Below are positions 52,238 to 60,205 of a stretch of 64,000 nt of DNA, piece by piece. The DNA is from Pirellulales bacterium (GTDB taxonomy: Bacteria; Planctomycetota; Planctomycetia; Pirellulales; Lacipirellulaceae), in assembly GCA_020849945.1 (NCBI GenBank), contig JADZFK010000097.1, forward strand, positions 1 through 64,000, in the 5' to 3' direction. Position 1 is the first letter of the stretch, and each line of letters opens with the position of its first letter. Made by a program: the position numbers and the translations under genes. The notes beneath the pieces are model-generated. The model was not told the origin of the DNA and searched no databases. It saw nothing but the letters and a program-made list of their open reading frames with translations.

Positions 52238-53473
52238 ATGCCCGATAGTTCCACCCCATCCATTGAGCTGCGGAACGAGGCTGTGAACGAGCAGCAGAAG
52301 CGGCGTCGGATGACCCTGCCAGCCGGCGGCGAGGGCAAGCTGTTTGCCGAGCCGCTGCACGTTGGCCGACCGAACCTTGCCGACCGCGAACGACTCCTCT
52401 CGCGATTCTCAGCCGTTCTCCAGCGACAATGGCTTTCCAACAACGGCCCCTGTGTTCAGGAGTTTGAGGCGGCCATTGCGGAACGGCTTGGCGTGCGGCA
52501 CTGCGTCGCGGTCGCCAACGCCACGTTGGGGCTGCAGTTGGCCGTTCGCGCACTCGGCCTCGGCGGCGAGGTGATTGTCCCCTCATTCACCTTTCCCGCG
52601 ACCGTTCACGCGCTCGCCTGGCAAGGCATTCGGCCGGTGTTTGTGGATGTAGACCCAGTCACTCACAACATTGACCCCGAGCAGGTGGCGCTTCTCGTCG
52701 GCCCGCAAACCACCGGCATCCTCGGCGTTCACCTTTGGGGAAACCCTTGCGACACACAGGCCCTGGAGCGTATCGCGTCGCGGCATGGCCTTGCGCTGCT
52801 TTTCGATGCCGCGCACGCTTTCGGCTGCGCGCATCGCGGCAGAATGATCGGCAGTTTCGGCCGCGCCGAAGTCTTCAGTTTTCACGCCACGAAGTTTTTG
52901 AGCTGCGGCGAAGGTGGTGCGGTTACCACCAACGACGACGAACTCGCCAACTCGCTCCGGCGACTCCGCTCGTTTGGCTACGAGGGCGATCAAGTCGCCG
53001 AACTTGGCATCAATGCCAAAATGAATGAACTTAACGCGGCTATGGGGCTCTGCTCGCTCGAATGTTACGACAGGTTCGTAGCCCGCAACGCCGCTAACCT
53101 TACGGCCTACCGAGACGTGTTAGCGGAAGCACGAGGCCTTTGCCTGTTCGCGCCACCCACCGCCGATCTCCGTAATCATCAATACGTTGTTGTCGAAGTG
53201 AATTCCCAGGAAGCCGGCATCACCCGCGATGCCGTCCTCGCGGCTCTCCACGAGGAAAACGTCCTGGCCAAGCGGTACTTCCACCCCGGTTGTCATCGAC
53301 TCGCTCCGTATGCCGCCCTTTACGATCGTCAACGAACCCCGCTGCCACACACGGAAGAACTTTCCCAACGCCTGCTGCAATTCCCCACCGGCATGGCCGT
53401 AACGCCGGCCGATATCCACCGCATCGGCGAGTTCCTGCAACACCTTACCTCTCTCCACAAACACGCAGCCTGA
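52238..53473 (+). CDS. DegT/DnrJ/EryC1/StrS-family sugar aminotransferase
   Basis: A 411-residue PLP enzyme. PSFTFPATVHALAWQGIRPVFVDVDP is the family N-terminal motif, LLFDAAHAFGC holds the PLP aspartate, and EVFSFHATKFLSCGEGGAVTTND the catalytic Lys (HATK). It should add an amino group to a nucleotide 4-keto or 3-keto sugar, probably the dTDP-4-keto-6-deoxyglucose made by RfbB encoded next. No RmlC/RmlD are nearby, which supports an amino sugar product. Start 52238 is the ORF-track ATG; a later ATG (MTLPAG) is possible. Confidence 0.9.
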   Translation: MPDSSTPSIELRNEAVNEQQKRRRMTLPAGGEGKLFAEPLHVGRPNLADRERLLSRFSAVLQRQWLSNNGPCVQEFEAAIAERLGVRHCVAVANATLGLQLAVRALGLGGEVIVPSFTFPATVHALAWQGIRPVFVDVDPVTHNIDPEQVALLVGPQTTGILGVHLWGNPCDTQALERIASRHGLALLFDAAHAFGCAHRGRMIGSFGRAEVFSFHATKFLSCGEGGAVTTNDDELANSLRRLRSFGYEGDQVAELGINAKMNELNAAMGLCSLECYDRFVARNAANLTAYRDVLAEARGLCLFAPPTADLRNHQYVVVEVNSQEAGITRDAVLAALHEENVLAKRYFHPGCHRLAPYAALYDRQRTPLPHTEELSQRLLQFPTGMAVTPADIHRIGEFLQHLTSLHKHAA

Positions 53474-53643
53474 TGCAAGAAGCAGCCCCGGCCGATGCGA
53501 GCGGTTACATGAAGCGTCTCACCTTCCATTTCAGTACGCGCTCCCTACGATTCGTTCCTCACGTCGTGTCTGTCGTGTCGTTGTGGTGAAGTGAAATCCA
53601 TTCTGTAGCGAATTCAATAGAGAAGTTTTCCAAGGATGGAAGC

Positions 53644-54711
53644 ATGGCGAACACGGTACTCATCACGGGCGGGGCCGGCTTCATCGGCAGTTGCCTTGTG
53701 CGACAACTTCTCACGGAAGATCGCACCACACATGTCGTCAATCTCGATAAGCTCACCTACGCCGGCAATCTCGATTCCCTGGAATCGCTCGTCCACCACC
53801 CGCGCCACCAATTCGTCCACGGCGATATCGCCGACTGCCAACTCGTGGCCGACGTGCTGCGCACAAAACGCCCCACATCGATCGTTCACCTGGCGGCCGA
53901 GTCGCATGTCGATCGATCCATCGACGGACCCGCTGAATTCCTTCACACGAATGTCGTCGGCACGTTCACCCTGCTGGAAGCCGCCCGGCACTACTGCGCC
54001 ACGTTGGCCCCCGCCGAACAACGTCGATTCCGATTCCTCCACGTCTCCACCGACGAAGTGTTCGGCACACTCGGCCCCATCGGCACGTTCCACGAACAAT
54101 CGCCTTACGCACCGCGATCGCCCTACTCGGCCACCAAAGCCGCGGCCGATCACCTGGTTCGCTCCTACCATGCCACCTACGGCCTGCCGACTTTGATCAC
54201 CAATTGCTCGAACAACTTCGGACCGTACCAGTTTCCCGAAAAACTGATCCCGCTCATGACGCTCAACGCGCTGGAGGGGAAACCGTTGCCCGTTTACGGA
54301 GACGGCCTGCATGTGCGTGATTGGCTGTATGTCGAGGACCACTGCCGCGCGCTGCGGATCGTGCTCGACCGCGCGGTGCCCGGCGATACTTACAACATCG
54401 GCGCTAATTGCCAGCTTTCAAACTTGGAAGTCGTGCGGCGCATCTGCCAGCTCGTCGATGTTGCCCGCCCATCGAAGTCCGCTCGATCGAGTGCCCGACT
54501 CATCCGCCATGTTGCCGACCGCCCCGGCCACGACCGCCGCTACGGCATCGATGCCACGAAACTTCAGCGAGAACTCGGCTGGAAACCTGACTTCGATTTC
54601 CAAACCGCTCTAGCTCATACCGTTCACTGGTACCTCGAAAATGGCGAGTGGGTCGAACGAGTTACCACTGGGAAATACCAACGAGAGCGCCTTGGTTTGC
54701 AAGCCGCCTAA
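53644..54711 (+). CDS. rfbB: dTDP-glucose 4,6-dehydratase
   Basis: A 355-residue SDR-fold dehydratase. NTVLITGGAGFIGSCLVRQL binds NAD, HLAAESHVDRSIDGP is the conserved motif, and SPYSATKAAADHLVRSYHATYGLP has the YxxxK pair. NCSNNFGPYQFPEKLIPL and VYGDGLHVRDWLYVEDHCRAL complete the active site. Makes dTDP-4-keto-6-deoxyglucose for a surface sugar. It follows the DegT gene after 170 bases. Confidence 0.93.
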   Translation: MANTVLITGGAGFIGSCLVRQLLTEDRTTHVVNLDKLTYAGNLDSLESLVHHPRHQFVHGDIADCQLVADVLRTKRPTSIVHLAAESHVDRSIDGPAEFLHTNVVGTFTLLEAARHYCATLAPAEQRRFRFLHVSTDEVFGTLGPIGTFHEQSPYAPRSPYSATKAAADHLVRSYHATYGLPTLITNCSNNFGPYQFPEKLIPLMTLNALEGKPLPVYGDGLHVRDWLYVEDHCRALRIVLDRAVPGDTYNIGANCQLSNLEVVRRICQLVDVARPSKSARSSARLIRHVADRPGHDRRYGIDATKLQRELGWKPDFDFQTALAHTVHWYLENGEWVERVTTGKYQRERLGLQAA

Positions 54712-55038
54712 AGCGGCCCGCGACTGCACCACGTAGCGCAGACTTAAGTCCGTGCCTACCACAGTCTGAAGTTCGTTCCACGAAAAGCTTGAAATGCTAT
54801 TGCCACCGAACAAATATCGCTGAACCGCCCTAATAAAGGTTTAGCCGCGACGCGGAGAGGTTGGGATGTATTGGAAAGTGAGCAACCGATTTCGGCACCC
54901 GTGGCGAAGATGTCCGTTGCAAACGGCGGCCCGGCGGCTGCCACTAATTGGAATTCGCATTTAGGCACCAACTCGGATGATGTCGCCCCGTCGTTTCCCG
55001 CTTGCGTCCCGCCCCAACTTTCATCCCCCCCACATCCC
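54712..55038. other. Intergenic region with two repeats
   Basis: 54732-54781 is one copy of a palindromic repeat (see 56033-56082) and tttagccgcgacgcggag at 54840-54857 matches 8817-8834. No gene; the rfbA frame opens at 54871 but lacks homology-like sequence before 55039. Confidence 0.5.
54732..54781 (+). repeat. Dispersed palindromic repeat, copy A
   Basis: cgtagcgcagacttaagtcc, gtgcctaccacagtctgaag, ttcgttccac. Related to 56033-56082 and, inverted, to 31657-31714. Confidence 0.6.
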
Positions 55039-55992
55039 ATGTCCGTGATTAATCTACAACTCAAGGGAATCCTGCTGGCCGGTGGGGCCGGGAGTCGCCT
55101 GGCGCCACTGACCCATGCCACCAGCAAGCAGTTGCTGCCGGTGTTTGATAAGCCGATGATCTACTACCCCCTCGCCACGTTGATGCTTGCCGGTATCCGC
55201 GAGGTGCTCATCATCTCCACGCCTCACGATCTTCCCGCGTACCAACGCCTGTTCGGCGATGGCCAGCAGCTCGGCTTGACCCTTCAATACGCCTCACAAC
55301 CCAGGCCCGAGGGCCTCGCCCAAGCATTTCTCCTTGGCCGATCGTTTGTGGGCACGAGCCACTGTGCGCTCGCCTTGGGCGACAACCTGTTCGATGGCCT
55401 AAGCCTTCGCGGGCAATTGCTGAAGGCCGCCGACCGTTCCACGGGGGCCACTGTGTTTGGCTACCCCGTCGCCGATCCTCGCCAATTCGGCGTCGTCGAG
55501 TTCGACGAGACGGGCCGTGCCTTTTCGATCGAGGAAAAGCCGGTCAACCCCCGCTCTCGATATGCGGTGCCTGGCCTCTATTTCTACGATAACCAGGTGC
55601 TCGAAATAGCCGCCAGGCTGAAGCCTTCGCCCCGCGGCGAACTTGAAATCACCGATGTCAACCGCGCCTACCTCGAACGCGACCAGCTCCACGTCGAAGG
55701 GCTTGGCCAGGACATCACCTGGCTGGATGCGGGCACCCCCGAGCGACTGCTTCAAGCGTCGCAATTCGTTTGCGAACGAGAACGCCTGCGAGGCAAGAAG
55801 ATCGCCTGCCTCGAAGAGATCGCGTACCGCCAGGCATTCATCGGCGCGGAGCAACTCGAATGCGTCGCTCGGTCATACACAAACAACTATGGCCAATATC
55901 TACTCAACCTCCTCAACGACAGCAGCCTTCCCAGTAACCAACTCCAGTCATTTGAAGACCTTCCCAAGGTGAGGGCTAACTTTGCGGCGTGA
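55039..55992 (+). CDS. rfbA: Glucose-1-phosphate thymidylyltransferase
   Basis: A 317-residue nucleotidyltransferase. KGILLAGGAGSRLAPLTHATSKQLLPV is the dTTP-binding motif (GGxGxR...K). PMIYYPLATLMLAGIREVLI, LGDNLFDGLSL, FGVVEFDETGRAFSIEEKP and LEITDVNRAYLERDQL are all conserved. Makes dTDP-glucose for RfbB. ATG 55039 fits family start; the short N-terminal extension MSVINLQ is a minor uncertainty. The C-terminus is a little longer than usual. Confidence 0.92.
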   Translation: MSVINLQLKGILLAGGAGSRLAPLTHATSKQLLPVFDKPMIYYPLATLMLAGIREVLIISTPHDLPAYQRLFGDGQQLGLTLQYASQPRPEGLAQAFLLGRSFVGTSHCALALGDNLFDGLSLRGQLLKAADRSTGATVFGYPVADPRQFGVVEFDETGRAFSIEEKPVNPRSRYAVPGLYFYDNQVLEIAARLKPSPRGELEITDVNRAYLERDQLHVEGLGQDITWLDAGTPERLLQASQFVCERERLRGKKIACLEEIAYRQAFIGAEQLECVARSYTNNYGQYLLNLLNDSSLPSNQLQSFEDLPKVRANFAA

Positions 55993-56032
55993 CCTTCCTC
56001 AACCAAACTAACACGGTTTGTGGCCAATACAC

Positions 56033-56082
56033 GTGGCACGGACTTCAGTCCGTACCTACCACAGACTGATTTCCGTGCCACG
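56033..56082 (+). repeat. Dispersed palindromic repeat, copy B
   Basis: ggcacggacttcagtccgta, cctaccacagactgatttcc, gtgccacg. The opening and closing parts (gtggcacgg/ccgtgccac) make it partly self-complementary. Related to 54732-54781. Confidence 0.65.
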
Positions 56083-56135
56083 ATACGCGCGTTATGCAAG
56101 TTGCCTGCGAACGAATATCCTAACTCGATTAACCG

Positions 56136-57095
56136 ATGGTGAACGAAGTGCGATCACTTGAAAGCCCATCCCCGGTGGCCGGCTATGCGAGCGCTCGGTA
56201 CGCCGCATCACTCTCCGAGTTTGGCACCGCTCGGCAACTTCCTGGCTGCCACGGCTGGCTCCTTGAAACCACGGTCGATTCCAAGATGGTTCCAGGAACT
56301 GTTTGGCACGATGCCGCGGGGTGTTACCCGCTGTTCTGTTGTGCCGATTGGGATCGGCTGCAAGACGACATCGAATCGCTGCCCCCCACCCTTGTATCGG
56401 TGCGAGTGGTCACCGACCCGTTTGCCGCGACCACGCCCGAACAACTGCGGGCCTCATTCCCCGATGTATGCCGTGAATTCAAGCAACACTTTATTACCGA
56501 TCTTTCCGCGCCGCTTGAACGTGCCGTCTCGAAGCATCACCAGCGGAATGTGGCCCACTCGCTCGAGTTGGTGGACGTCCGCATTTCGACTGACGGGAAT
56601 GAACTTCTTGCCGTATGGTGCCGATTGTACGATAACCTTATCGAACGCCACGGAATCACTGGCATTGCCCGCTTTTCCACGCGATCTTTTGCCGAGCAAC
56701 TGCAAGTTCCGGGCTTGGTCGCGTTCTGTGCGTACGAACGCGGCCCCCTCCATGCTCCGCCCTGCGGCATGACGCTTTGGTATCTCGATGGGAACCGCGC
56801 CTACTACCACTTGGCCGCCTACACCGATCTCGGCTACGAACACAAAGCCTCCTTCGCCCTGTTCTGGCAGGCCTTGAATTACTTTACCCAACAGGGGGTG
56901 CGATGGGCCGCGCTCGGCGCGGGGGCTGGCACGGTGAATGCCGAATCGGGCCTCACCCGCTTCAAACGCGGCTGGGCCACCCACACCCGCCCCGCCTACT
57001 TCTGCGGCCGCATCCTTAATCTCGAAGCCTACCGACAACTTTCAACCCAAGCCCCGAAAGATGCGAGTTTCTTTCCCGCGTATCGTGCTGCGTGA
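56136..57095 (+). CDS. GNAT/FemAB-like acyltransferase
   Basis: A 319-residue protein. RAVSKHHQRNVAHSLE and VWCRLYDNLIERHGITGIARF match the BioF2/FemAB-like GNAT region; GMTLWYLDGNRAYYHLAAYTDLGYEHKASFALFWQALNYFTQQGVRW and ESGLTRFKRGWATH are the C-terminal half with the FKRG motif. Proteins of this type N-acylate amino sugars or peptides in polysaccharide loci. Possible role: acylating the amino sugar made by DegT. Substrate is not determined. Confidence 0.75.
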   Translation: MVNEVRSLESPSPVAGYASARYAASLSEFGTARQLPGCHGWLLETTVDSKMVPGTVWHDAAGCYPLFCCADWDRLQDDIESLPPTLVSVRVVTDPFAATTPEQLRASFPDVCREFKQHFITDLSAPLERAVSKHHQRNVAHSLELVDVRISTDGNELLAVWCRLYDNLIERHGITGIARFSTRSFAEQLQVPGLVAFCAYERGPLHAPPCGMTLWYLDGNRAYYHLAAYTDLGYEHKASFALFWQALNYFTQQGVRWAALGAGAGTVNAESGLTRFKRGWATHTRPAYFCGRILNLEAYRQLSTQAPKDASFFPAYRAA

Positions 57096-57129
57096 GCATT
57101 TCCACAATCAGTGCAGTACTGCGATAGCA

Positions 57130-57435
57130 TTAGGGAATGACAAAACAAAAAGATCCCGAAACATCCAACACGTGTCCTGAATGAAACTTATCTGAGTTCA
57201 CATTGAAGACAATAATGACAACCTGCCCCTTCTCGCAGAAAGTATCAACTGTAGAGTTGCCGGGAAGTACATTTCGATGCTCGTTCAAATCATGTTGCCG
57301 ATGAGCCATGATAACTACACGAACAGTAAAGTCGTGGTCGTTCCGAAGTTGAATCGGTACGCTTGCGTTATAGGCAGGAGTAGATTCCACATTCAGGCTC
57401 AACCGCCCAACTTCGGTGTATCCTGTATCTTGCAT
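57130..57435 (-). CDS. Small hypothetical protein
   Basis: A 101-residue protein, start ATG 57435 with a strong AAGGAG ribosome-binding site seven bases upstream. Sequence MQDTGYTEVGRLSLNVESTP and a late VVIIVFNVNSDKF; no signal peptide or helix. It appears beta-rich. No family recognised. It lies between the GNAT gene (convergent) and the IS630 element. Confidence 0.55.
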   Translation of the reverse strand: MQDTGYTEVGRLSLNVESTPAYNASVPIQLRNDHDFTVRVVIMAHRQHDLNEHRNVLPGNSTVDTFCEKGQVVIIVFNVNSDKFHSGHVLDVSGSFCFVIP

Positions 57436-57567
57436 TGCCGGTCTCCTTGATAAGGTATTGATGGTCGCTTCCGCATCGCGCAGAGGCGGGAAGGGCGAGT
57501 TCCACGAAAGGCAAGCATAACCGGGCTGTCAACGAACAGCTTCTCACGAGCAGTTCTCAGACCCGGT

Positions 57568-57588
57568 CCTAAATCACCGTGCGTGATT
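57568..57588 (+). repeat. IS630 left terminal inverted repeat
   Basis: cctaaatcaccgtgcgtgat followed by t. Complementary to 58748-58768. Confidence 0.8.
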
Positions 57589-57601
57589 GTGGTTGGTTCG
57601 T

Positions 57602-58228
57602 TTAAGCGTCAATTGCGTACTCTTGCTGTTTTCGCTGGTGGTGCTTTCGGAGGTAGCGGCGTACTTCGGACATCAGTTCGTTCATGGTGGTGTAGGTATG
57701 GTTGCGGGTGACGTTTGCATGAAGGTCTTGCCACGCGCGTTCGATACGGTTGTGATCGGGGCAGTACGGCGGTAGGAAGTGCAACTCAATCCGCCGGCCT
57801 TCCGGCGTTTCCAAGCTCAACTGCACCTGTTGGGTGAGGTGAATCGAGTAATTGTCGAGTATCTCATGGATTTTCTTGGCATTCCGATAGTGTTGCGTTA
57901 GTTCCCACAGCAGGCGAATGAACAACAGACTGTCTTTCTTGTCGCCCTCCACCCAAATCAATTGGTCGGTGACGGCGTCTTGAGCGCCGGCCAGGTATCG
58001 TTTATCATTTTGCCCGGGAGTCATCACCTCTTTTTGCTGCCCCTCGACCATCCAGTCCAAGCCGATCTTCGGGTTCAAATGAATGTCCACTTCGTCTTCA
58101 TACAGGACGACTTCATCCGCCGGCAAGTTGTCAATCAACTCGGCAATTTTTCGTAAACGCCTGTTTTTTTGCGGCTTTCGACGACGGGCATTCGACCGTC
58201 GGCTTGGGGCGTCCGCGGCGGGCCCCAA
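57602..58228 (-). CDS. IS630 transposase orfB (DDE catalytic part)
   Basis: A 208-codon frame, probably read as a fusion with orfA. VVLYEDEVDIHLNPKIGLDW contains the first Asp, ILDNYSIHLTQQ the second, and LHFLPPYCPDHNRIERAW the third Glu: the DD35E-type triad of IS630. Its frame is +1 relative to orfA and the two overlap by about 98 bases. The apparent ATG near 58228 is not likely to be its real start. Confidence 0.85.
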   Translation of the reverse strand: MGPAADAPSRRSNARRRKPQKNRRLRKIAELIDNLPADEVVLYEDEVDIHLNPKIGLDWMVEGQQKEVMTPGQNDKRYLAGAQDAVTDQLIWVEGDKKDSLLFIRLLWELTQHYRNAKKIHEILDNYSIHLTQQVQLSLETPEGRRIELHFLPPYCPDHNRIERAWQDLHANVTRNHTYTTMNELMSEVRRYLRKHHQRKQQEYAIDA

Positions 58229-58646
58229 TCTGCGCGAGCGCCCGACTCATGGTGCTGACGTCGACCGCGACGCCTGTTTTTCGTTTCAAAACTCGCACCA
58301 ACATCTCGCGGGTCCATGTCGGTCGCCGAAAGCCATGTTCTTGTGGAGAGCCGGCAACCACTTCATGCAGGATTGCTAGATACTCCTCGTCCAACTTGCG
58401 GTCGCCATTTTCCTCGCGTCGATCGACCAAACCTGCTTCGCCGCACTCGACAAATCGCTTGCGGACTCGGCGGACCGTCGATTCCGAACCCCCTAAAGCA
58501 CGAGCCGTATCGGCCACGGTTCGTCCCTCGTCCAGGTTCACGATGATCAAGTACCGTTTTGCTAGCTTCGGATCCTCACTCTCTCGTGCATTCTTTCTGA
58601 ATCTGCGATTGCCGCTGCGGTCGAAGCAGACCACAATACCATCCAT
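58131..58646 (-). CDS. IS630 transposase orfA (N-terminal HTH part)
   Basis: A 171-residue frame, start ATG 58646 with AGGGAG upstream; the longer ORF start (58757) lies inside the terminal repeat. GRTVADTARALGGSESTVRRVRKRF is an HTH and FRRPTWTREMLVRVLKRKTGV the second helix region. It ends soon after an A7 run (minus-strand gcaaaaaaacagg). To join orfB in frame, one nucleotide must be lost or a +1 shift made there. Confidence 0.85.
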   Translation of the reverse strand: MDGIVVCFDRSGNRRFRKNARESEDPKLAKRYLIIVNLDEGRTVADTARALGGSESTVRRVRKRFVECGEAGLVDRREENGDRKLDEEYLAILHEVVAGSPQEHGFRRPTWTREMLVRVLKRKTGVAVDVSTMSRALAQIGARRGRPKPTVECPSSKAAKKQAFTKNCRVD

Positions 58647-58747
58647 GGGAACTCCCTTCTGCGGACTTCGTGTTCGTGGAAATCGTGAAACGGGGAGTTC
58701 CCATTTTTTGTCGATCCCTTGTGTTTGCGAAATACCAATCCGTGCAA

Positions 58748-58768
58748 AATCACGCACGGTGATTTAGG
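58748..58768 (-). repeat. IS630 right terminal inverted repeat
   Basis: aatcacgcacggtgatttagg; complementary to 57568-57588. The stop codon of the downstream-oriented neighbour gene (58764-58766) lies within it. Confidence 0.8.
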
Positions 58769-59228
58769 GGCTAGATGTAGCATTTGCGCGACGATCGTTC
58801 GTTGACTCGGTAGAGTAACTGGACACTTTGGAAAAACAGGCGCAACAAACGTAGGTCCAGTTTTCATGTGGGTATCTGCGGTAGACCCTGAGGCAGGGAT
58901 TGCAAGGATCGTGGTGGCGACAGAACGCCCATTGAAAACAGGGGAAATCCGTTGGTCCAGTGAGTGAATGTTCGTGATAGTAGTAGAAATTGCAGTCCTC
59001 CCGGTCTTTGACAAGTGCCCAGTGCTCAACAATTCCAGAATGTTCGTGTAACACAACCCCGCTATTTCCATTTAGTGACCAAGCACCGCGCCCACATGCC
59101 AGGAACAAGTGCGGTCCTGGCCCGTACTGCTCGGAACTGCTTCGCTCGACTGGATATGACGGCTCTTGAGCAACCACTATTTCCGTCATGCAAGAGACTA
59201 AAGCGGCCAGCAATACATTCTTCCACAT
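58764..59228 (-). CDS. Exported Cys/His-containing hypothetical protein, 3' end altered by the IS
   Basis: A 154-residue frame. MWKNVLLAALVSCMTEIVVAQE is a signal peptide. The mature part has CNFYYYHEHSLTG, CFQWAFCRHHDPCNPCLRVYRR and VCCACFSK, with several Cys and His pairs, which might bind a metal. Its stop TAA is inside the IS630 terminal repeat, so the IS likely inserted in the 3' end and the original C-terminus differs. Start ATG 59228 is chosen for the signal peptide. Unknown family. Confidence 0.6.
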   Translation of the reverse strand: MWKNVLLAALVSCMTEIVVAQEPSYPVERSSSEQYGPGPHLFLACGRGAWSLNGNSGVVLHEHSGIVEHWALVKDREDCNFYYYHEHSLTGPTDFPCFQWAFCRHHDPCNPCLRVYRRYPHENWTYVCCACFSKVSSYSTESTNDRRANATSSP

Positions 59229-59547
59229 GGCTAATCCTCCCAGTTCAATTGTGAATCCTACCCGAAAGATCGACCCAATATGGCTGCCCAGCATCTTTGC
59301 CCAGGTAGCAAATCAATGACTACTTAACTAACCGGAATTTACGTCATAGCCCCGACGCCCGTGCGACAATAACTTCCAGTATCAGGTGTGAAACCAGCAA
59401 TGAGTCACCGCCTTGCCTGTCGCAATTCACTGCGCGAAAGCAGCCAATATTCTCTCGCAGATTGGATTCATGCCCCGTGAGCATGTGCCTCGACCTACAC
59501 TCCTCGGACTTCGCCATTGCCAAACTCGGCGAAATCGGGCATTGTGG
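59229..59547. other. Intergenic region between divergent genes, nothing recognised
   Basis: Promoters for the hypothetical gene (-) and methyltransferase (+) must be here. No repeat or gene seen; the ORF upstream of 59548 lacks domain sequence. Confidence 0.4.
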
Positions 59548-60201
59548 ATGGCCGATATGACCACGGGTTACCACACGATTATCGACCACTACGAGCAATG
59601 CCTCGCGCGCCACGGCGATTCGCATCGGGGCGTCGATTGGCCCAACGCGGCCGACGCCGCGACCCGTTACCGCGTGATGCTCGAACTCTTGCGGCCCCAA
59701 CCGCTCGAAGCCCCCGCGCCACTCGAGCTGCTCGATTTCGGCTGCGGGGCTGGGCACTTGCTCGAACACATCCACGAGCACGGGCCACACGACCTCCGCT
59801 ATCGCGGCATCGATGTTTCGCAGCCGTTTATCGATCTTGCGAAGCGAAAGTTCCCGGGCATCGAGTTTCACTGTTTCGACGTGCTGGCCGACGATGCCCT
59901 GCTGCCGTCTGCCGATTTCATCGTGCTCAACGGAGTGCTCACCGAAAAACGCGGCCTTCCGTTCGAGGAAATGTTCGATTACATGGCCCGCCTGCTTCCG
60001 CGAGTCTTTGCGGCGGCTCGTCGTGGGATGGCGTTCAACGTCATGTCGCACCATGTCGATTGGCAGCGCGACGACTTGTTTCACGTTCCGTTCGACCAAA
60101 TGGCCGCGTTCGTTCGCACGAATCTCAGCCGCCACTTTCTCTTTCGTGCCGATTACGGCCTTTACGAATACACGACTTACGTTTACCGCGAACCGAGGTA
60201 G
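59548..60201 (+). CDS. Class I SAM-dependent methyltransferase
   Basis: A 217-residue enzyme. LELLDFGCGAGHLLEHIHEHG is motif I, YRGIDVSQPFIDLAKRKFPG motif II, and ADFIVLNGVLTEKRG the motif IV region. ATG 59548 is preferred (59557 also possible). It precedes the acetyltransferase by four bases, so both are one operon and may modify the same sugar, for example O- or N-methylation of a polysaccharide residue. Confidence 0.85.
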   Translation: MADMTTGYHTIIDHYEQCLARHGDSHRGVDWPNAADAATRYRVMLELLRPQPLEAPAPLELLDFGCGAGHLLEHIHEHGPHDLRYRGIDVSQPFIDLAKRKFPGIEFHCFDVLADDALLPSADFIVLNGVLTEKRGLPFEEMFDYMARLLPRVFAAARRGMAFNVMSHHVDWQRDDLFHVPFDQMAAFVRTNLSRHFLFRADYGLYEYTTYVYREPR

Positions 60202-60205
60202 CCGC

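Larger units (their letters stand above)
57568..58768 (-). mobile_element. IS630-family insertion sequence
   Basis: About 1.2 kb bounded by inverted repeats: left cctaaatcaccgtgcgtgat (57568-57587) and right, reversed, the same sequence (58749-58768), essentially perfect over 20 bases. It carries orfA and orfB on the minus strand. A clean TA target duplication was not seen: the right flank has ctag (TA at 58772), the left flank lacks TA next to the repeat, so the left edge may be altered or the repeat ends misjudged. Confidence 0.8.
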
